Shown: positions 61,455-64,000 of the stretch, in pieces
How positions within the stretch are numbered: the stretch's first letter is position 1
How the letters are laid out: each line of letters opens with the position of its first letter
NCBI GenBank assembly: GCA_965657945.1
Contig: CBFHPW010000002.1
Coordinates: forward strand, 62,001-126,000
Reading direction: 5' to 3'
Source of the DNA: CAJJDF01 sp965657945
Lineage (GTDB): Bacteria; Bacteroidota; Bacteroidia; Flavobacteriales_D; CAJJDF01
DNA length: 64,000 bases
Position numbers and translations under genes: made by a program
The notes under the pieces: model-generated
The model's database searches: none
What the model saw: only the letters and a program-made list of their open reading frames with translations
Told to the model about the DNA's origin: nothing

Positions 61455-62795
61455 ATGGAAACTATTTCAGTTATATTTCAATTATTGCTTTCTCTCTCTA
61501 TTTTAGTCGTTTTACACGAATTGGGACACTTTATTCCTGCAAGATTATTCAAAATAAGGGTAGAGAAATTTTATCTTTTCTTTAATCCTTGGTTCTCTTT
61601 ATTTAAATACAAAAAGGGGGATACAGAATACGGAATTGGTTGGTTACCACTTGGTGGATTTGTAAAAATCGCTGGAATGATAGACGAATCAATGGATACA
61701 GACCAAATGAAACAACCTCCAAAACCGGATGAGTTTCGGTCCAAACCAGCTTGGCAAAGGCTCATTGTAATGATTGGCGGAGTAGTTGTCAATGTTCTTT
61801 TGGCCTTCTTCTTATACGCTATGATTGCTTTTGTTTGGGGAAAAGATTATGTGAAAAATGAAGACCATATCCACGGAATAGAAGTGCTTACGCCAAACTT
61901 GATTGGAGAAAACCTTTTTCAAAATGGGGATAAAATTATTTCCGTTGAGGGCGAACCGCTAGAAGAGCTGATGCAAGCCAACAACAAGATGCTCATCAAT
62001 CAAGCGAAACAATATAAAGTAGAACGAAATGGCGAAATAATTGATATCACCATTAAGGACGAAGGGGTGGATTACATGTTGAAAAAGGAAAGCATTGTAT
62101 TTATTCCTCGTGTACCTACCCAAATAGATTCTGTTTTGCCGAATGGAATAGGCAAAGACTTGGGGCTAAAGAAAGGCGACAAAATACTCACTATCAACGA
62201 CAAAGATGTCGCTATGTTTGATCAGTTTAGAAATAAATTAACTGAGTTTAAAACAGCCAAAGTTGATTCCTTTGAATTGGTTGTGAATAGAGATGGACAA
62301 AAACTGGTATTCGCCTCAGTTTTTGACACTACCTACAAACTTGGATTTCTCAACGTATTTTTTCTCACTCATGATTTCAAAAAAACTCATGTAGATTATT
62401 CGTTCGCAGAGTCCATACCCGAGGGGATATATCTGGCTAAAAACACGTTGGCCGATTACGTAAATCAGTTCAAACTAATTTTTACGAAAAAAGAAGCAGT
62501 GAAAAAGGTAGGAGGATTTGGAACGATTGCCAAAATATTCCCCAAAACTTGGGATTGGAAAATATTTTGGTCTCGAACAGCTTTTTTATCAGTGGTTTTA
62601 GCTTTCATGAATATATTGCCAATTCCGGCACTCGATGGAGGGCACGTCATGTTCTTGCTCTACGAAATGGTATCTGGCAGGCCACCAAGCGACAAATTTC
62701 TGGAAAAAGCCCAAATGTTTGGGTTCTTTATTTTGTTATTCGTCATGCTTTACGCAAATGGGAATGACTTTTACCGTTGGTTTACAGGTCAATAA
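61455..62795 (+). CDS. rseP: Site-2 protease RseP (RIP zinc metalloprotease)
   Basis: This intramembrane protease cuts transmembrane segments of anti-sigma factors and signal peptides. The 446-residue protein has the zinc-binding HELGH (His21, Glu22, His25) in its first helix, a PDZ domain in the middle (about 205-280; IDSVLPNGIGKDLGLKKGDK), and the third ligand motif LPIPALDGGH (Asp394) near the end. All catalytic residues are present. It follows dxr as in many bacteria. A tiny membrane protein gene starts 2 bases after its stop. Confidence 0.95.
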   Translation: METISVIFQLLLSLSILVVLHELGHFIPARLFKIRVEKFYLFFNPWFSLFKYKKGDTEYGIGWLPLGGFVKIAGMIDESMDTDQMKQPPKPDEFRSKPAWQRLIVMIGGVVVNVLLAFFLYAMIAFVWGKDYVKNEDHIHGIEVLTPNLIGENLFQNGDKIISVEGEPLEELMQANNKMLINQAKQYKVERNGEIIDITIKDEGVDYMLKKESIVFIPRVPTQIDSVLPNGIGKDLGLKKGDKILTINDKDVAMFDQFRNKLTEFKTAKVDSFELVVNRDGQKLVFASVFDTTYKLGFLNVFFLTHDFKKTHVDYSFAESIPEGIYLAKNTLADYVNQFKLIFTKKEAVKKVGGFGTIAKIFPKTWDWKIFWSRTAFLSVVLAFMNILPIPALDGGHVMFLLYEMVSGRPPSDKFLEKAQMFGFFILLFVMLYANGNDFYRWFTGQ

Positions 62796-62797
62796 TA

Positions 62798-62962
62798 ATG
62801 TATTACACGATAGTAGGAATAGTAGTAGTGATTGTAGCTTTTTTTATGGCTGCTACACAAAAAGCACGTGGTTACAATTTTTGGCGATACTTTGTCGTTT
62901 CTATCGTGGTCGTAGCCGGAATATATATGATGATAGAAAACCTCATCAACAAACCGAGATAA
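62798..62962 (+). CDS. Small two-helix membrane protein (54 residues)
   Basis: The ATG at 62798 gives 54 residues; a TTG 21 bases earlier would overlap rseP. It has two hydrophobic segments, about residues 2-20 (YYTIVGIVVVIVAFFMAAT) and 31-48 (YFVVSIVVVAGIYMMIEN), with a basic loop between (QKARGYNFWR). The gene begins 2 bases after rseP (TAATAATG), so it is very likely translated with it. It could be an RseP accessory or a general small membrane protein; no family was recognised. Confidence 0.7.
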   Translation: MYYTIVGIVVVIVAFFMAATQKARGYNFWRYFVVSIVVVAGIYMMIENLINKPR

Positions 62963-63030
62963 GTGTAACCAAAAACTACTAAGAGTTATTTTTATTTTCT
63001 ATATTTCGATGACAGAATAAAGCCCCTCAT

Positions 63031-64000
63031 TTGAAGTCAAAAAAATTATACTCCACCAAACAAGTCTGGAAAACCATCCTTTCCATTTTGGCACTAATCA
63101 TAATTGGATTATCGCTCTGGTACACCAATTACTTGGCCAAAAAAATCCAAAACGAAGAACGATTAAGAGTGAAATTATGGAGTGAAACAGTAAAAAAACA
63201 AGCTCAACTTATCACTTTAACTAACCAAACTTTTGATCAGCTCAGGGCCGAAGAAAGTGGCAACATACAAGATTGGGCATTTGCTTTGAAAGAATCGAGC
63301 AGAGAACAGAACGATTACACGTTTATCTATTCCTTCCTGTCCAAGACAAACAACATTCCCAAGATTCTTGAGTACGTAGATTTAAAGTCTGGAAACCGGG
63401 AAGTTACCTTCTCGGGCAATGACATTCCGTTTTCGATTGAAGAATTTGAATCAAAAAAAGAGTTCAATGATTCCGTAAGGATATTCGTTCAATCGTGGGA
63501 TTCACTGAATCCGCCAATTAAAATCCCAAATACGGCCGTTCAATTTCAAATGCTTCATTACGGCAATTCCAAACTTTTTGAAGAATTAAAAACGAAACAA
63601 AAATCGCTTATTTCTTCTTTCGAGAATGAATTGATTGCAAACTCCTCGTCTATTCCTATTTTGTACGTGGATTCAGCAACGAATGAAATCAGAAGAACGA
63701 TCAACATTGAAGAAGAAAAAATCATAGATTCTGCCTCGATAGCTGCTACTATTTCGCAATTAAAATCTGAGAATCCAAGAATAGAAGTTTCTTTTGGCGG
63801 AGAAAACAAAGGCTACATTTACTACGCAGAATCTACCTTACTCAAACAATTGCGGTTTTACCCTTGGGTGCAATTAGTCATTATCCTATTGTTTTTAATG
63901 GTATCCTATTTCTTATTTAGCACATTCCGAAAAGCTGAACAAAACCAAGTTTGGGCCGGAATGGCAAAAGAAACTGCCCATCAATTAGGCACACCACTTT
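63031..64000 (+). CDS. Sensor histidine kinase, 5' part (runs out of the window)
   Basis: The reading frame is open from 63013 and TTG at 63031 is the first usable start; 323 codons are visible. There is one transmembrane helix at about 14-36 (WKTILSILALIIIGLSLWYT), a periplasmic sensor part to about 265 with no known domain, a second helix at about 271-292 (WVQLVIILLFLMVSYFLFST) and the start of the kinase core with the phospho-acceptor motif WAGMAKETAHQLGTPL near 307-322. The end of the gene is beyond the window. It may be co-transcribed with rseP. Confidence 0.85.
   Translation, partial: MKSKKLYSTKQVWKTILSILALIIIGLSLWYTNYLAKKIQNEERLRVKLWSETVKKQAQLITLTNQTFDQLRAEESGNIQDWAFALKESSREQNDYTFIYSFLSKTNNIPKILEYVDLKSGNREVTFSGNDIPFSIEEFESKKEFNDSVRIFVQSWDSLNPPIKIPNTAVQFQMLHYGNSKLFEELKTKQKSLISSFENELIANSSSIPILYVDSATNEIRRTINIEEEKIIDSASIAATISQLKSENPRIEVSFGGENKGYIYYAESTLLKQLRFYPWVQLVIILLFLMVSYFLFSTFRKAEQNQVWAGMAKETAHQLGTPL

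Noticed and set aside
63558..63809. 83-codon minus-strand frame at the right edge
   Set aside because: It lies wholly inside the plus-strand histidine kinase frame, which has a clear HisKA motif and two membrane helices.

Overview
The window looks like a chromosomal piece of a low-GC (roughly 36-38% by eye) member of the Bacteroidota, most like Flavobacteriales. Reasons seen in the sequence: several type IX secretion (T9SS) parts and cargo (PorP/SprF-like proteins, a PorE-like OmpA protein, type A and type B C-terminal sorting domains), HU-CCDC81/SPOR, DUF349 and DUF983 proteins, a LytTR/LytS two-component pair, three TonB-dependent receptors with TonB-ExbBD, Bacteroidota-type promoters (TTTG, then TAnnTTTG) and no Shine-Dalgarno pattern before genes. 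It is a draft assembly: 98 N interrupt exbB at 37444-37541. No insertion sequence, CRISPR array, rRNA or phage was seen.

Layout. 1-8124: an HhH lipoprotein and a membrane protein (minus), two consecutive kynurenine-pathway enzymes (plus), an HU-CCDC81/SPOR protein, kdsB-pdxJ (minus), then a CBS protein, a T9SS type B cargo and its PorP/SprF-like partner (plus). 8201-11091: a TonB-dependent receptor and a WL-repeat protein. 11173-20619 (minus): a seven-gene operon with the four enzymes needed to turn UDP-GlcNAc into UDP-GlcNAc3NAcA (WbpA/B/E/D-like), UDP-glucose dehydrogenase, UDP-glucuronate decarboxylase and, in the middle, a large T9SS type A cargo whose stop codon overlaps the wbpD start. 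20709-29840 (minus): DUF983-rhodanese-membrane protein operon, mnmD, PorP-PorE-like pair, DUF349 protein with a lipoprotein, crotonase with a monooxygenase-like protein, and a HAD phosphatase. 30063-40031: lpdA, dprA (minus), TonB-dependent receptor, a CAU tRNA with a duplicated 3' end, thyA, exbB-exbD-tonB-folC. 40096-46411 (minus): OmpA protein, then an operon hydrolase-ctaA-lytS-lytR-cysQ. 46644-53948 (plus): heme-type TonB receptor, M23 peptidase-MerR-PTPS-folE-BI-1 operon, a 31-residue membrane microprotein and a GH3-family enzyme. 54154-60192 (plus): a compact accessory block of five exported proteins including three tandem paralogous lipoproteins. 60277-64000 (plus): dxr, rseP, a 54-residue membrane protein and the start of a sensor histidine kinase.

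Two parts stand out. First, the Wbp sugar operon holds a T9SS cargo gene. In Porphyromonas the Wbp/Vim pathway makes the sugar that links T9SS cargo to anionic LPS, so the gene order suggests a product made together with its own surface anchor. Second, the 54154-60192 block combines a coiled-coil surface protein, three mosaic lipoprotein copies and an 883-residue T9SS protein. I do not recognise it as a named system; it may be a diversifying surface complex. Most of the rest is core metabolism and envelope biology.
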